Of a stretch of 64,000 nt of DNA, positions 26,468 through 35,888 are shown piece after piece; the stretch's first letter is position 1; each line of letters begins with the position of its first letter. The stretch comes from Neobacillus massiliamazoniensis. Lineage in GTDB: Bacteria > Bacillota > Bacilli > Bacillales > Cytobacillaceae. Where the stretch lies: the NCBI RefSeq assembly GCF_001048695.1, contig NZ_CVRB01000004.1, forward strand, positions 186,001 through 250,000, read 5' to 3'. Position numbers and translations under genes: made by a program. The notes under the pieces are model-generated. The model was not told the origin of the DNA, did no database searches, and saw only the letters and a program-made list of their open reading frames with translations.

Positions 26468-27556
26468 TTAGATCCACCTCAATAATAGCAGTTCTGAACT
26501 AAATCCCGGTCCAAGGGCAGTACATAGCCCCATTTCCCCTGCTTGAATTTGCTGCTCCATAACTCGTCTTAATACATACAAAATGGTTGCAGAGGACATA
26601 TTTCCATATTGTCGCAATACATCTAATGAAATATTAACCATTTCAGGGGAAATTCCCAGTGAAGAAATATAGGCATCCAGGACCTTTTTTCCGCCTGGAT
26701 GGGCAACAAAATGATTTATTTTGCTTAGTGTCAGTGTATGTTCATCAAGAAATTCACTAACATTAGGCTTCAGCCATTCTTCAATGATATGGGGTATATC
26801 TTGTGAAAAAATGACAAACAGTCCACTATTCTTTATCGCCCAGCCCATTACATCCAGAGAATTCGGCATTAAAGTCGATTGAGTGGCGATAATGGAAGGA
26901 GAAGTTTCTCGTTTTCTAATTTCCTCAATTGGAACGGCATCACCACAAACTAAGCAGCAGGCTATTCCATCAGCGAATAGAGAGGTACCTATTAAATTGC
27001 TCTTTGATAAATCGTTCCGCTGAAACGTTAAACTGCAAAGCTCTACAGCTAGCACTAAAACCTTTGCTTTTGGAAAAGCACGACAATATTCATACGCCCT
27101 AGAAAGCCCAGCTGCACCGCCTGCACAGCCTAACCCAAAGATTGGGATTCGCTTCATATGAGAATGAAATGGCAGCAGATTCATAATCCTAGCATCAATG
27201 CTTGGAGTTGCAATGCCAGTTGTTGAAATAAAAAAGCATGCATCAATTTCCTCGTATGCAACGTTTTTTTTTAAAAAAGTGCTGTTGTTTAGACACTTTT
27301 CAATGGCTTCTTTACCCAAAGTTACTGCGGATTCAATGTATGCATGATTCTTCTCCTCAAACGACCTTTCCACTTTAAACCAACCGATATCTTTAACAAA
27401 ATGCCGTTTTTCGATTTGACCATTTTGAAAGGCTTTTAAAAGTCGATCAATATCTTTAAAGGAATCAGCAAATAATTCTCTTGCAAAGAGAGATGCCTCA
27501 GTTTGCTGTATTTCATATGGCGGTTGTGCTTCGGCAATGGAAATAATTGTTGGCAT
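26468..27556 (-). CDS. bcsA: Type III polyketide synthase (BcsA/BpsA), chalcone synthase-like
   Basis: 362 residues. The catalytic triad of type III PKS is visible: Cys144 in IFGLGCAGGAAGLSRA, His in NHFVAHPGGKKVLDAY and Asn in RQYGNMSSATILY. It condenses long-chain acyl-CoA with malonyl-CoA to alkylpyrones (family knowledge). GAAGGAGTTC precedes the ATG. First gene of a two-gene unit with bpsB. Confidence 0.93.
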   Translation of the reverse strand: MPTIISIAEAQPPYEIQQTEASLFARELFADSFKDIDRLLKAFQNGQIEKRHFVKDIGWFKVERSFEEKNHAYIESAVTLGKEAIEKCLNNSTFLKKNVAYEEIDACFFISTTGIATPSIDARIMNLLPFHSHMKRIPIFGLGCAGGAAGLSRAYEYCRAFPKAKVLVLAVELCSLTFQRNDLSKSNLIGTSLFADGIACCLVCGDAVPIEEIRKRETSPSIIATQSTLMPNSLDVMGWAIKNSGLFVIFSQDIPHIIEEWLKPNVSEFLDEHTLTLSKINHFVAHPGGKKVLDAYISSLGISPEMVNISLDVLRQYGNMSSATILYVLRRVMEQQIQAGEMGLCTALGPGFSSELLLLRWI

Positions 27557-27634
27557 TTTTAGAACTCCTTCAGATCATAAGTAAGGATATTTTTACCATT
27601 CACACAAAAGTTATTCCTTTCTTATTTAAATAAA

Positions 27635-27865
27635 AAGGCACTGTTAAACTTGTCTGTTGATTTCCGCTCTAGTGGCGGTTCGGGGAGCCTCCTCGGCGCT
27701 ATTGCGCCTGCGGGGTCTCCCCTGCCCCGTACTCCCGCAGGACATTGAATTACATCCTTGAATCCGCCCACGCACGAAGGAAATGCGATAGCATTTTCGA
27801 GGAGTCGAGCGCCTTCCGCTCCAATCAACATAGTGGAAAAATCAACAATGAGCTTTAACATAGCC
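27635..27865 (+). mobile_element. MITE-like repeat element, 8-bp-TSD family, copy 8
   Basis: 231 bp with ends GGCACTGTTAAAC and TTTAACATAGCC, flanked by an exact 8-bp direct repeat AATAAAAA (27627-27634 and 27866-27873). The first part of the GC palindrome is shortened. It lies upstream of bcsA. Confidence 0.85.
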
Positions 27866-27869
27866 AATA

Positions 27870-27898
27870 AAAAAAAGCTTCCCTGCTGATGGGGAAGC
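27870..27898 (-). terminator. Minus-strand terminator downstream of the zinc-ribbon gene
   Basis: On the minus strand GCTTCCCC-atcagca-GGGAAGC followed by TTTTTTTTATT. It supports a transcript reading leftwards from about 28.1 kb. The repeat copy 8 inserted right at its T-tract. Confidence 0.75.
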
Positions 27899-28029
27899 AA
27901 ACGTTTTGAAGGTTGTTGTTGTGCAATTTGATTATAACCTGAATATTAATTTCGATTCACTGCGAAATCTTTTCCAAATTACTAACTGTGCTTCTGAAAA
28001 CCATACGATCCTGCTAAATATACGGCAGC

Positions 28030-28155
28030 TTATTGTTTTTCTGATTGCTTTTGAACCTCTATATTAATCTTATTATTCGCTAATGACCCGCAAATTTTAC
28101 AGTATACTTCTTCATTATAAAGAAGTCGGCAATGCTCGCAATAATATTTCTCCAA
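28030..28155 (-). CDS. Putative zinc-ribbon small protein
   Basis: 41 residues if started at the TTG at 28155 (MEKYYCEHCRLLYNEEVYCK, then ICGSLANNKINIEVQ...). Two CxxC pairs separated by 11 residues form a plausible zinc ribbon. A GTG at 28170 is an alternative start. The ribosome binding site is weak (GAGTGGGG). A strong terminator downstream on the same strand (27870-27898) argues that something is transcribed here. No function is assigned. Confidence 0.45.
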   Translation of the reverse strand: MEKYYCEHCRLLYNEEVYCKICGSLANNKINIEVQKQSEKQ

Positions 28156-28263
28156 AATGGCCCCACTCACTTTCCAATATAACTAAAGCATTTAATTTAG
28201 TTTATTTTCCATCATTACGATTGTTACAAAATATTATTGAAATTAAATCCATCATACGAATGA

Positions 28264-28320
28264 TGTGAATATTCACAATATCTCCACATTTAGTCTCGCT
28301 TCCTTGTGATATTAATCACT
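28264..28320. promoter_or_regulatory. Two CRP/FNR-type dyads upstream of the ba3 oxidase operon
   Basis: TGTGAATATTCACA (28264-28277, perfect palindrome, 4-nt centre) and TGTGA-TATTAA-TCACT (28305-28320, the 6-nt spacing used by Bacillus Fnr/CRP-type proteins). The operon start is about 150 bp away and promoter candidates (TATATA near 28354, TATTAT near 28417) lie between. They suggest oxygen- or redox-linked control. Confidence 0.55.
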
Positions 28321-28470
28321 GTAAAATCAAGTTATTACTATTAACATAGTGTTTATATAAGGAATGAATAATTTGTGAACTTTGAATTTACATATTTTAC
28401 TTTTTCAATTGTTTTGTATTATGAAAGAGAACTTATTATTTTCTTAATATTTCAAAGGGGGTTTTAAGGG

Positions 28471-28620
28471 ATGGCAAAAGTAGAAATGAAAACGAAACAC
28501 AAAACTGAAGTAGAAGACAGTTCTTCTCTTAAAGGGACGCTTGTGTCCGTTTTCTTTGTAGGGATCTTCATCATTGTCACTTGGGTAGGGGTCTACTACT
28601 TATACAATAACCGGTTTTAA
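28471..28620 (+). CDS. cbaD: ba3-type cytochrome oxidase subunit IIa
   Basis: 49 residues: a hydrophilic N-terminus (MAKVEMKTKHKTEVEDSSSL) and one membrane helix (LVSVFFVGIFIIVTWVGVYYLY). The size, topology and place directly before subunit II match the small subunit IIa of Thermus-type ba3 oxidase. AAAGGGGG is at suitable distance. First gene of a three-gene operon. Confidence 0.75.
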   Translation: MAKVEMKTKHKTEVEDSSSLKGTLVSVFFVGIFIIVTWVGVYYLYNNRF

Positions 28621-28640
28621 AGATAGAGGGGGGATAATAT

Positions 28641-29117
28641 ATGCACATGCATAAATTTGAAAAAATTTGGCTTATTTTCGGAATCGGTGCACTAGTCGTT
28701 TTCTTAGCAACAATTGGCATAAGCGCATTCTACCTTGGAAATAAGCCCGCCAGCTGTTTAACGACGATTGATCCAAACACGGTTGGTCAAAAAGAGCCTT
28801 TTAATGCACCTGGTCTTCATAAGGTTGAAGGAAAGGATTGGGATTATGAATTAGTCTTTGTCGCCCAAGCATTCGCTTTTAATCCAATGGAAGTGAAAGT
28901 TCCTCTTGGTGCAAAAGTAAGAGTGATCGCCACTACAAAAGACGTTGTTCATGGCTTTGAGGTAGCCGGAACAAATATTAATATGATGCTTGAACCAGGC
29001 TATATTAGCGAATACACAACAACCTTCAACAAGTCCGGTGAATATTTAGTTGTTTGTAATGAATATTGTGGTGCAGGACACCATTTAATGAGTGCGAAAA
29101 TTGAGGTGGAAAAATAA
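28641..29117 (+). CDS. cbaB: ba3-type cytochrome c oxidase subunit II
   Basis: 158 residues: an N-terminal membrane anchor (about residues 12-34) and an external cupredoxin domain. The CuA ligands are all present: His in VVHGFEVAG and the CNEYCGAGHHLM motif (two Cys, Glu, His, Met). It accepts electrons from cytochrome c at the outer face. Its stop overlaps the subunit I start by 1 nt. Confidence 0.92.
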   Translation: MHMHKFEKIWLIFGIGALVVFLATIGISAFYLGNKPASCLTTIDPNTVGQKEPFNAPGLHKVEGKDWDYELVFVAQAFAFNPMEVKVPLGAKVRVIATTKDVVHGFEVAGTNINMMLEPGYISEYTTTFNKSGEYLVVCNEYCGAGHHLMSAKIEVEK

Positions 29118-30772
29118 TGGTGAACTCGATGGCAAAAATAAAAGTCGATCCTCGTGATGCAAAGCTTTCGATGGCACATTTTTATGTTGCCTTTGCCGCT
29201 TTAGCGATTGGTGGTCTAATGGGATTATTACAAACCCTTGTCCGTTCAGGAAAATTTGAACTTCCCGCGGGCATTGGATATTACGAAGTATTAACCGTCC
29301 ATGGCGTCTTGATGGGGCTTGTGTTAACAACCTTCTTTATTATGGGATTTCAGCATGCAGCAGTAAGTAGAACAGCTGGTACATACTCAAATGCCGCCCG
29401 ACGCACCGGTTGGATTGGTTTTTGGGTTATGCTTGCCGGAACAGCCATGGCTGCCACTATGATCCTTCTTAATCAAGCATCCGTACTCTATACCTTCTAT
29501 GCACCATTGCAAGCTCATTGGATTTTTTATTTAGGGTTAACATTTGTAGTTGTGGGCAGTTGGATTGATGGAGTCGCCCAAATTATGATGTACGCAAAAT
29601 GGCGGAAAAATAACCCTGGTAAACCTAGTCCATTGTTAACCTTCATGTCGATAATTAATACTGTTCTATGGATTGTAGCTACACTTGGCGTTGCCGCAAC
29701 TGTGTTATTCCAGCTGCTACCTTGGTCAATGGGATTGGTTCCTACAGTAAACGTTCTAGTCAGCCGTACATTATTTTGGTATTTTGGGCACCCGCTTGTG
29801 TATTTTTGGTTACTTCCTGCCTATATGTGCTGGTATGCCGTCATTCCAAAAGTAATTGGCGGAAAAATCTTCTCGGATTCTTTAGCTCGGTTGTCCTTTA
29901 TTTTATTCTTACTCTTCTCAATTCCTGTTGGCTTTCACCATCAATTAACAGAACCAGGAATTGATCCGGCGTGGAAATTCCTTCAGGTTATCTTAACTTT
30001 CTTGGTTGTAATCCCGTCATTAATGACTGCATTTTCTTTATTTGCTACCTTTGAAAGAGCTGGTCGTGCAAAAGGAGCTACAGGGCTTTTAGGTTGGATT
30101 AAAGTTCTTCCTTGGGGTGATGCCCGTTTTACAGTTCCTTTTATCGGGATGGTTGCGTTTATCCCTGCAGGTGCCGGTGGTATTGTAAATGCTTCCAATC
30201 AAATGGATCAAGTTGTTCATAATACCATTTGGATCACAGGTCACTTCCATCTAACTTTAGCTACATCCGTAGTATTAACTTTCTTTGGAATTTCCTACTG
30301 GCTTGTTCCACATTTAACAGGCCGTAAATTAACAAAAGCAATGAATAAATTAGCCATTATCCAAGCATGGATTTGGTTTGTTGGGATGGTTTTCATGTCA
30401 GGAGCTATGCATCTTGAAGGTCTTTTAGGGGGACCAAGACGTTCTGCCTTTTCAACTTATGGTGGGGCTAAACAAGCTGCTGAATGGATTCCATATCAAA
30501 TTGCCCAAGCAGTAGGTGGTTCCATTCTTTTCATCGGCATCATTTTAGTGCTCATCATTTTCATTAACTTAGCTTTCTTTGCTCCTAAAGGTGAAGAGGA
30601 ATTCCCTGTTGGAGAGGCAGAAAATACTGAGGAAGCAGCACCAATGGTATTTGAAAACTGGAAATTATGGCTAGGGCTTACAGCGGCTCTTATCCTTTTT
30701 GCCTATACAATACCATTTATCGATATCATCCAGAACTCACCTCCAGGTGTGAAAGGGTATAAAACCTGGTAG
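29117..30772 (+). CDS. cbaA: ba3-type cytochrome c oxidase subunit I
   Basis: 551 residues, about 13 membrane helices. Haem and CuB ligands: His in LTVHGVLMGL, HPLVYFWLLPAY (CuB His with the Tyr cross-link), HHQLTEPG, and TGHFHLTLATS. It reduces O2 to water with proton pumping; the B-type family has high O2 affinity. The start GTG/ATG region overlaps subunit II. A terminator follows at 30790-30820. Confidence 0.95.
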   Translation: MVNSMAKIKVDPRDAKLSMAHFYVAFAALAIGGLMGLLQTLVRSGKFELPAGIGYYEVLTVHGVLMGLVLTTFFIMGFQHAAVSRTAGTYSNAARRTGWIGFWVMLAGTAMAATMILLNQASVLYTFYAPLQAHWIFYLGLTFVVVGSWIDGVAQIMMYAKWRKNNPGKPSPLLTFMSIINTVLWIVATLGVAATVLFQLLPWSMGLVPTVNVLVSRTLFWYFGHPLVYFWLLPAYMCWYAVIPKVIGGKIFSDSLARLSFILFLLFSIPVGFHHQLTEPGIDPAWKFLQVILTFLVVIPSLMTAFSLFATFERAGRAKGATGLLGWIKVLPWGDARFTVPFIGMVAFIPAGAGGIVNASNQMDQVVHNTIWITGHFHLTLATSVVLTFFGISYWLVPHLTGRKLTKAMNKLAIIQAWIWFVGMVFMSGAMHLEGLLGGPRRSAFSTYGGAKQAAEWIPYQIAQAVGGSILFIGIILVLIIFINLAFFAPKGEEEFPVGEAENTEEAAPMVFENWKLWLGLTAALILFAYTIPFIDIIQNSPPGVKGYKTW

Positions 30773-30789
30773 AAACAATAGATTTTTAT

Positions 30790-30820
30790 AGAGGCTAACT
30801 CACATGAGTCAGCCTCTTTC
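30790..30820 (+). terminator. Terminator of the ba3 oxidase operon
   Basis: AGAGGCTAACTC-acat-GAGTCAGCCTCT followed by TTCATT; convergent with ypwA, whose stop is at 30830. Confidence 0.8.
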
Positions 30821-30829
30821 ATTAACTTA

Positions 30830-32338
30830 TTAGTTTAATTGATATATTTTCCGATACTTATCATTAAGATAATCAATGAGATACTGGGCATTTAGACCTT
30901 CACCCGTTACATCATTTAAAATTTCAAGCGGTTTTTTCAACTTACCATATTGATGAATATTATTCGTCAGCCATTCTTTAATCGGTGTCAAATCTCCATT
31001 CTCAAGAAGTTGATCAAAGTTTGGAAGCTCCTCAAGCATTTTATGCTTAAATTGAGCGGCATACATATACCCTAGTGCATAGGAAGGGAAATAACCAAAG
31101 CTACCTCCTGCCCAATGAACATCCTGAAGAACACCTTTTGCATCAAGATCAGGCCGAATTCCAAAGTATTCCTCATACATATCATTCCAAATCTGTGGAA
31201 GATCCTTTACTTCTATTTCACCATTAAATAACCCTTTTTCAATTTCATAGCGAATAATTATATGTAATGGATAGGTTAGTTCATCTGCCTCAATCCTAAT
31301 AAAGGAAGGCTTAGATTCATTAATGGCGTTATAGAAATCCTCAATTGTCACTTGATCAAACTGTCCACTTGCATAAGTTTTTAACAGATCATAATGGTGC
31401 TTCCAAAACGAAAAACTTCTTCCTACTATATTTTCATAGAATAGTGATTGAGATTCATGAATTCCCATTGAGGTTCCATCGCACAATGGGGTGCCTATCA
31501 AATCTTTTGCGATATTTTGCTCATATAAAGCGTGACCACCCTCATGAATGGTGCCAAACACGGCAATTCGGAAATCTTGTTCATCGTATCTTGTCGTAAC
31601 ACGAACATCCCCTGGGTTTAAGCCTATGGCAAAAGGATGAACGGTTTCATCTAATCTGCCGGCATTAAAGTTGTAACCCATCTTTTTAAGAATTTCTAAA
31701 CTGAACTGACGCTGATTTTCCTTAGGAAATTTATGATAAAGAAACTCGGTTTTAGGCTTGGCAGCTACTTCCGATATCTGTTTGACTAAAGGGACAATCC
31801 TTTCGCTTAATTGTGAGAACACCCTGTCTAAAATTTCGACAGTGACACCAGGCTCGTATAAGTCTAATAAAACGTTATATCTGTTTCCTTCGTGGCCCCA
31901 GTAATCGACGAATCGCTTTGTCATCGCTACTAATTTTTCCAAATAAGGGCTAAATAGGCTAAAATCAGATTTTTCCCGTGCTTCCTCCCAAACACTTTCT
32001 GCCTTAGATTGAAGAACAACATATTCTTTATATTCTTCTTCTGGAATTTTTTTATTTCTTTCATATTCCTTTTTACATTCTTTAAGAATTTTTCTAGTCG
32101 TATCGGTAATGGCTTCTTTAGTTAGATTGGCTATGTATGCTGCCATTTCCTCGGATGTGGACATTTTAAAAACCTCGGAGGATAGCATTCCGATAACTTC
32201 TGACCTTTGCTCTACCCCCTGTTTTGGTGCTCCTGTCCGTAAATCCCAATAAAGCAATCCAAGCGCCTCATTATAGGAAGTCATTTTTTTTACATAAGCT
32301 AAAAATTCTTTTTCTAATTGATCAACTTTCTGACTCAT
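30830..32338 (-). CDS. ypwA: M32 family metallocarboxypeptidase (Taq type, YpwA)
   Basis: 502 residues from the ATG at 32338 (MSQKVDQLEKEFLAYV) with AAAAGGGGGGAAT upstream. The zinc-site HEGGH lies in FGTIHEGGHALYEQ, with the downstream Glu in GIHESQSLFYENIVGR; the DxRxT motif is in GDVRVTTRY. It removes C-terminal residues from peptides in the cytosol. Monocistronic. Confidence 0.95.
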   Translation of the reverse strand: MSQKVDQLEKEFLAYVKKMTSYNEALGLLYWDLRTGAPKQGVEQRSEVIGMLSSEVFKMSTSEEMAAYIANLTKEAITDTTRKILKECKKEYERNKKIPEEEYKEYVVLQSKAESVWEEAREKSDFSLFSPYLEKLVAMTKRFVDYWGHEGNRYNVLLDLYEPGVTVEILDRVFSQLSERIVPLVKQISEVAAKPKTEFLYHKFPKENQRQFSLEILKKMGYNFNAGRLDETVHPFAIGLNPGDVRVTTRYDEQDFRIAVFGTIHEGGHALYEQNIAKDLIGTPLCDGTSMGIHESQSLFYENIVGRSFSFWKHHYDLLKTYASGQFDQVTIEDFYNAINESKPSFIRIEADELTYPLHIIIRYEIEKGLFNGEIEVKDLPQIWNDMYEEYFGIRPDLDAKGVLQDVHWAGGSFGYFPSYALGYMYAAQFKHKMLEELPNFDQLLENGDLTPIKEWLTNNIHQYGKLKKPLEILNDVTGEGLNAQYLIDYLNDKYRKIYQLN

Positions 32339-32457
32339 AATTATTCCCCCCTTTTCCTTCACCTTTTTAATTTTATCACAGTTTTCAGAAAAATAGATGT
32401 TGCAAAAATACAACAGAATTAAAGTTTGTTATAAAATAATGTATAGGGGGAGTTTTT

Positions 32458-32610
32458 ATGAGAGAATTAGTTGGGACTTGCACCTGCTGCAATAAGGACA
32501 TCTTTTGTTTAGATGGTTTTTTTAATGGAGTTATTACTGACGAAAAAGAGATTTATTGTTTTGATTGCTATAAAATCAAGGAAAAAAAAGGAGAAAATCT
32601 CCAAAGCTAA
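32458..32610 (+). CDS. Small Cys-rich hypothetical protein
   Basis: 50 residues (MRELVGTCTCCNKDIFCLDG, then FFNGVITDEKEIYCFDCYKI...). Cysteines in CTCC and CFDC form a likely zinc ribbon. TAGGGGGAG precedes the ATG. It runs divergently from ypwA. Its last codons form part of the terminator shared with ypvA. No family was recognised. Confidence 0.65.
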   Translation: MRELVGTCTCCNKDIFCLDGFFNGVITDEKEIYCFDCYKIKEKKGENLQS

Positions 32611-32634
32611 CTCTTGGGGATTTCCTCCTTTTAT
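32586..32634. terminator. Bidirectional terminator between the Cys-rich gene and ypvA
   Basis: AAAGGAGAAAATCTCCA...TGGGGATTTCCTCCTTTT; the left arm is inside the end of the 32458-32610 gene and ypvA ends at 32640. Confidence 0.7.
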
Positions 32635-32639
32635 TTTTC

Positions 32640-34562
32640 TTATTCTCTTGGTTTTGTTGGTAAAGTCTCTTTAATCTTCAATAAAACATTGCTGTCCATT
32701 TCATCTTCTATGAAAATGTGGACGACTCCTCTGTCATTCTCACTTCTAATCAGTCTCCCGACACCTTGCCTTAACCGTAGAAGCATATACGGCAAATCAA
32801 CATTATTGAATGGGTTTTCCACCCCATCCCTTTTGGCAGTAAAGACAGGATCATCAGGTGGAAAGGGTAAGGAAAAAATAAGGACGTTTTCCAGTGAACG
32901 ACCGGGGATATCAAGACCTTCCCAAAGATGGATTGAACAAAGTATTGCGTGCTCTTCATTTTGAAACTTGGAGACAAGCGTACTGATCTCCTCATCTCCT
33001 TCAAAATAAACAGGATATTCAAGTTTTTTTGACAGAAATTGCTTTACTTGCTCCAATTCCCTTTTATTATTTAAGAGAATAAGTGCCCGACCTTCGCTTT
33101 GATTAATTTGATCCAATAGATAGTTCATTTTTTCTTCCAGGCCATCCGTTGGAAACGATGGGAGGTAAATTTCCATCCTCTCGTCATAGTCAAAAGGTGA
33201 TGTGACGGAAAAGGACAAGTATTTATCAATACCAAGTGTCCGGCTCAAATATTCAAATGACTTTTGGCTAGACAAGGTGGCAGATGAAAAAATATATGGC
33301 TTCTTTTGCGAGAAAACCTCATTTCTTAATATTTCTTCCACCAATTTTGGCATGATAACCAATGTCCGTTCTCCATTCACTTCTTCAAACCAAATGATGC
33401 CGTTCATTCCTGAAATAAATAGTGATAATGAATAAGTAATTTGCTCCAAATACTCTTCAACAATTTTTAAATCATATTCATTGATCATAAATAATTCGCT
33501 TTCAAAAACCAATTCTTCTTCAAGTTCCTGAAGTAATGCCAGCAATTTTTTGCCAGACTCAATCACCATCGGATCCTTGGTTATTACTTGTTTTTCTGAG
33601 CTGGTAGAAGCTTCAGAGAACCTTGAAAGCAAAGCAAAAAATTCTTCATTTTCTATAAGGGCTTCTTCAATCGTATACAATGTTTTCTCGCGAACATCAT
33701 TTTCCATTAGCCTTGTAAGCAATGTTTCAAGAGTATAATCAGTAAAACGATAGCTTAATGCTTTTTGGGCTGCAAATTCGAGCAAATGGCCTTCATCGAA
33801 AACGACCGAACTGTGGTCAGGTAAGAGCGGCAGCTGTCCTTCACGCTTTCGAGCCTCTTTTGTCCAAATATGTTCCATATAAAAGTCATGTGAACAAATA
33901 ATTAAATCCTTTGAATGGCGATAATATTCGCGATGGAGGGTAAGCCCGCAACGATGGCGCTTTTCACAGGAAAAACAATCTTGAAGGGAATCCCAGTTTA
34001 TTTTCCCCCACATTTCATCCGTTAAGGATGGATATTCCTTACGATCACCATATTTCTCGAAAATCCGCATCGATCCATCATTATGAACGAAATCAGGCAG
34101 TTGCTCGTAAATAACGGCAACTTCATCGGAAAGATCTGTGGATTTCACATAATCTAATTTTTTCAAGCATAAATATTGATCTCTGGATTTAGCTAACCGG
34201 ACATCAATATTCAGTCCAAGAACGTTTTCAAGCTTTGAAATATCCCCTTCTTTTTTTACTAGCTGTTCGATCAAGGTTTCATCCGCGCATGCAATAACCG
34301 CGGGTCGATTAGTATATCGTGCATACATGATCGCATATAGCAAGTAAACAATTGTTTTCCCTGTGCCAACCCCTGCTTCAGCAAACATGACTTGTTTATC
34401 CTTAAAAGCTTTTTCTAGCTGAAAAGCCATAAAGATTTGTTCGTCCCTTAGTTCAAATCCGGCCTCAGGAAAAATATCATAAAATAAGTCTCCAATCCAT
34501 TCACTAAGCTTGTCATAAAAGGATTCAGTTTTAGAAACGACAAATGGTATCCGGTTTTGCAT
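32640..34562 (-). CDS. ypvA: ATP-dependent DinG-like helicase YpvA
   Basis: 640 residues, an XPD/DinG-type superfamily 2 helicase without exonuclease domain. Walker A EAGVGTGKTIVYLLYA, DEGH box in VVFDEGHLLEFA, and motif VI LRLRQGVGRLIRSENDRG. Cysteines between Walker A and DEGH (CLKKL, CFSCEKRHRC) fit a 4Fe-4S cluster as in XPD/DinG. It unwinds DNA or RNA-DNA hybrids; its precise role is unknown. It lies just downstream of rlmL, with only a 29-codon open frame between. Confidence 0.9.
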   Translation of the reverse strand: MQNRIPFVVSKTESFYDKLSEWIGDLFYDIFPEAGFELRDEQIFMAFQLEKAFKDKQVMFAEAGVGTGKTIVYLLYAIMYARYTNRPAVIACADETLIEQLVKKEGDISKLENVLGLNIDVRLAKSRDQYLCLKKLDYVKSTDLSDEVAVIYEQLPDFVHNDGSMRIFEKYGDRKEYPSLTDEMWGKINWDSLQDCFSCEKRHRCGLTLHREYYRHSKDLIICSHDFYMEHIWTKEARKREGQLPLLPDHSSVVFDEGHLLEFAAQKALSYRFTDYTLETLLTRLMENDVREKTLYTIEEALIENEEFFALLSRFSEASTSSEKQVITKDPMVIESGKKLLALLQELEEELVFESELFMINEYDLKIVEEYLEQITYSLSLFISGMNGIIWFEEVNGERTLVIMPKLVEEILRNEVFSQKKPYIFSSATLSSQKSFEYLSRTLGIDKYLSFSVTSPFDYDERMEIYLPSFPTDGLEEKMNYLLDQINQSEGRALILLNNKRELEQVKQFLSKKLEYPVYFEGDEEISTLVSKFQNEEHAILCSIHLWEGLDIPGRSLENVLIFSLPFPPDDPVFTAKRDGVENPFNNVDLPYMLLRLRQGVGRLIRSENDRGVVHIFIEDEMDSNVLLKIKETLPTKPRE

Positions 34563-34612
34563 CGATTTCCTCCAAAAAAGAATAGCGCCCTAAAAGACGC
34601 TTATCCTTAAAT

Positions 34613-35755
34613 TTATTCATTTGTTCTAGGGGGCTTTCTTCCCCAATATTGATAAAGATCAGTTCGAATAAAGCCATTAAAGAGCTTTCTTTTCTTTGTT
34701 GCTGGTTTTCCGTAAAATTGCTCAAATTCTTCATTTGATGTCAAGATATATATAGACCAAGTATCAAGTATACTAAATGCTTGCCCCATTTCCTTGTACA
34801 TTTGCTCAACTTCTTTTTTCTCTCCGAGCCTTTCGCCATAAGGAGGATTACCAACAATAACTCCATATTCCTTTTTCGTTGAAATATCTTTTACTTGCAT
34901 TTGCTTGAAATTGATTAAATCGCCAAAGCCCGCTTCATTTGCATTTTCCTGAGCGATCTTTACCATTCGATGATCAATATCTGAACCGGTTATATCAAGC
35001 GGCTGATCATAATTCGCAAGGTCCTCGGCTTCCGCACGAACATCCTCCCAAACTTTTGATGGGATCCAGTTCCAACTTTCTGAAACAAATTCACGGTTAA
35101 AGCCAGGGGCAATGTTCTGACCGATTAATGCTGCTTCAATTGGAATTGTTCCCGAACCACAGAATGGATCAATAAAAGGTCGGTCAGGTTTCCAATTTGT
35201 CAGCATAACGAGTGCTGCTGCAATCGTCTCTTTTAATGGTGCCCCTCCCTGATCTGCGCGATAGCCGCGTTTATGCAAACCTAAACCGCTTGTATCAATA
35301 GTGATGGTGGCAATATCTTTTAACATGGAAACTTCAATTCGAAACAAACCACCTGTTTCCTCGAACCAAGTATTCCTTTTGTAATGATTTTTCAATCTTT
35401 CAACAACTGCCTTTTTAACAATAGCCTGACAGTCAGAAATACTGAATAATTTGGATTTAATAGATTTCCCGTCGACAGGAAAAGCAGCATCCTCCGGCAG
35501 GTATTTTTCCCAAGGCAATGCCTTTGTTTTTTCAAATAATTCATCAAAAGTAAGTGCCTTGAATTCTCCAACCTTTATTTTGACCCTAGCAGCCGTTCTA
35601 AGCCATAAATTTGAGCGAGCGATGGCATACTCATCACCCTTAAAACTAACTTTCCCGTTGTCTACCTCGCACTCGTATCCAAGTGCTCGAACTTCTTTGG
35701 CGACTAAGGCTTCAAGCCCCATCGCTGCGGTTGCAATTAGTTGATATGTTCCCAT
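34613..35755 (-). CDS. ypsC: 23S rRNA guanine-N2 methyltransferase, RlmL-like (YpsC)
   Basis: 380 residues from the ATG at 35755 (MGTYQLIATAAMGLEALVAK) with AAGGGTG upstream; an upstream in-frame extension is hydrophobic and unlikely. N-terminal THUMP domain (about residues 45-155), then a UPF0020 methyltransferase with FIDPFCGSGTIPIEAAL (motif I), GSDIDHRMVKIA and the catalytic NPPYGERLG. It methylates 23S rRNA (family knowledge). rnpB lies just upstream. Confidence 0.92.
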   Translation of the reverse strand: MGTYQLIATAAMGLEALVAKEVRALGYECEVDNGKVSFKGDEYAIARSNLWLRTAARVKIKVGEFKALTFDELFEKTKALPWEKYLPEDAAFPVDGKSIKSKLFSISDCQAIVKKAVVERLKNHYKRNTWFEETGGLFRIEVSMLKDIATITIDTSGLGLHKRGYRADQGGAPLKETIAAALVMLTNWKPDRPFIDPFCGSGTIPIEAALIGQNIAPGFNREFVSESWNWIPSKVWEDVRAEAEDLANYDQPLDITGSDIDHRMVKIAQENANEAGFGDLINFKQMQVKDISTKKEYGVIVGNPPYGERLGEKKEVEQMYKEMGQAFSILDTWSIYILTSNEEFEQFYGKPATKKRKLFNGFIRTDLYQYWGRKPPRTNE

Positions 35756-35839
35756 GTTTTCACCCTTATTTACTTCGTTATTATGTATATTTATTAACAA
35801 AAATCCATGAATGAATACGAATATCAGTTCAATAAAAAC

Positions 35840-35868
35840 ATAAATAGCCCTCCAAATTAGGAGAGCCA
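35840..35868 (-). terminator. rnpB terminator
   Basis: Minus strand GGCTCTCC-taattt-GGAGGGCT followed by ATTTATGTTTTTATT, about 20 nt after the RNase P RNA 3' end. Confidence 0.75.
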
Positions 35869-35888
35869 AAAGTTTTAGATTACTTTCC

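Noticed and set aside
34531-34620. 29-codon frame between rlmL and ypvA (MNKFKDKRLLGRYSFLEEID...)
   Set aside because: It overlaps the start of ypvA in another frame and lacks a clear ribosome binding site; possible leader peptide but not supportable.
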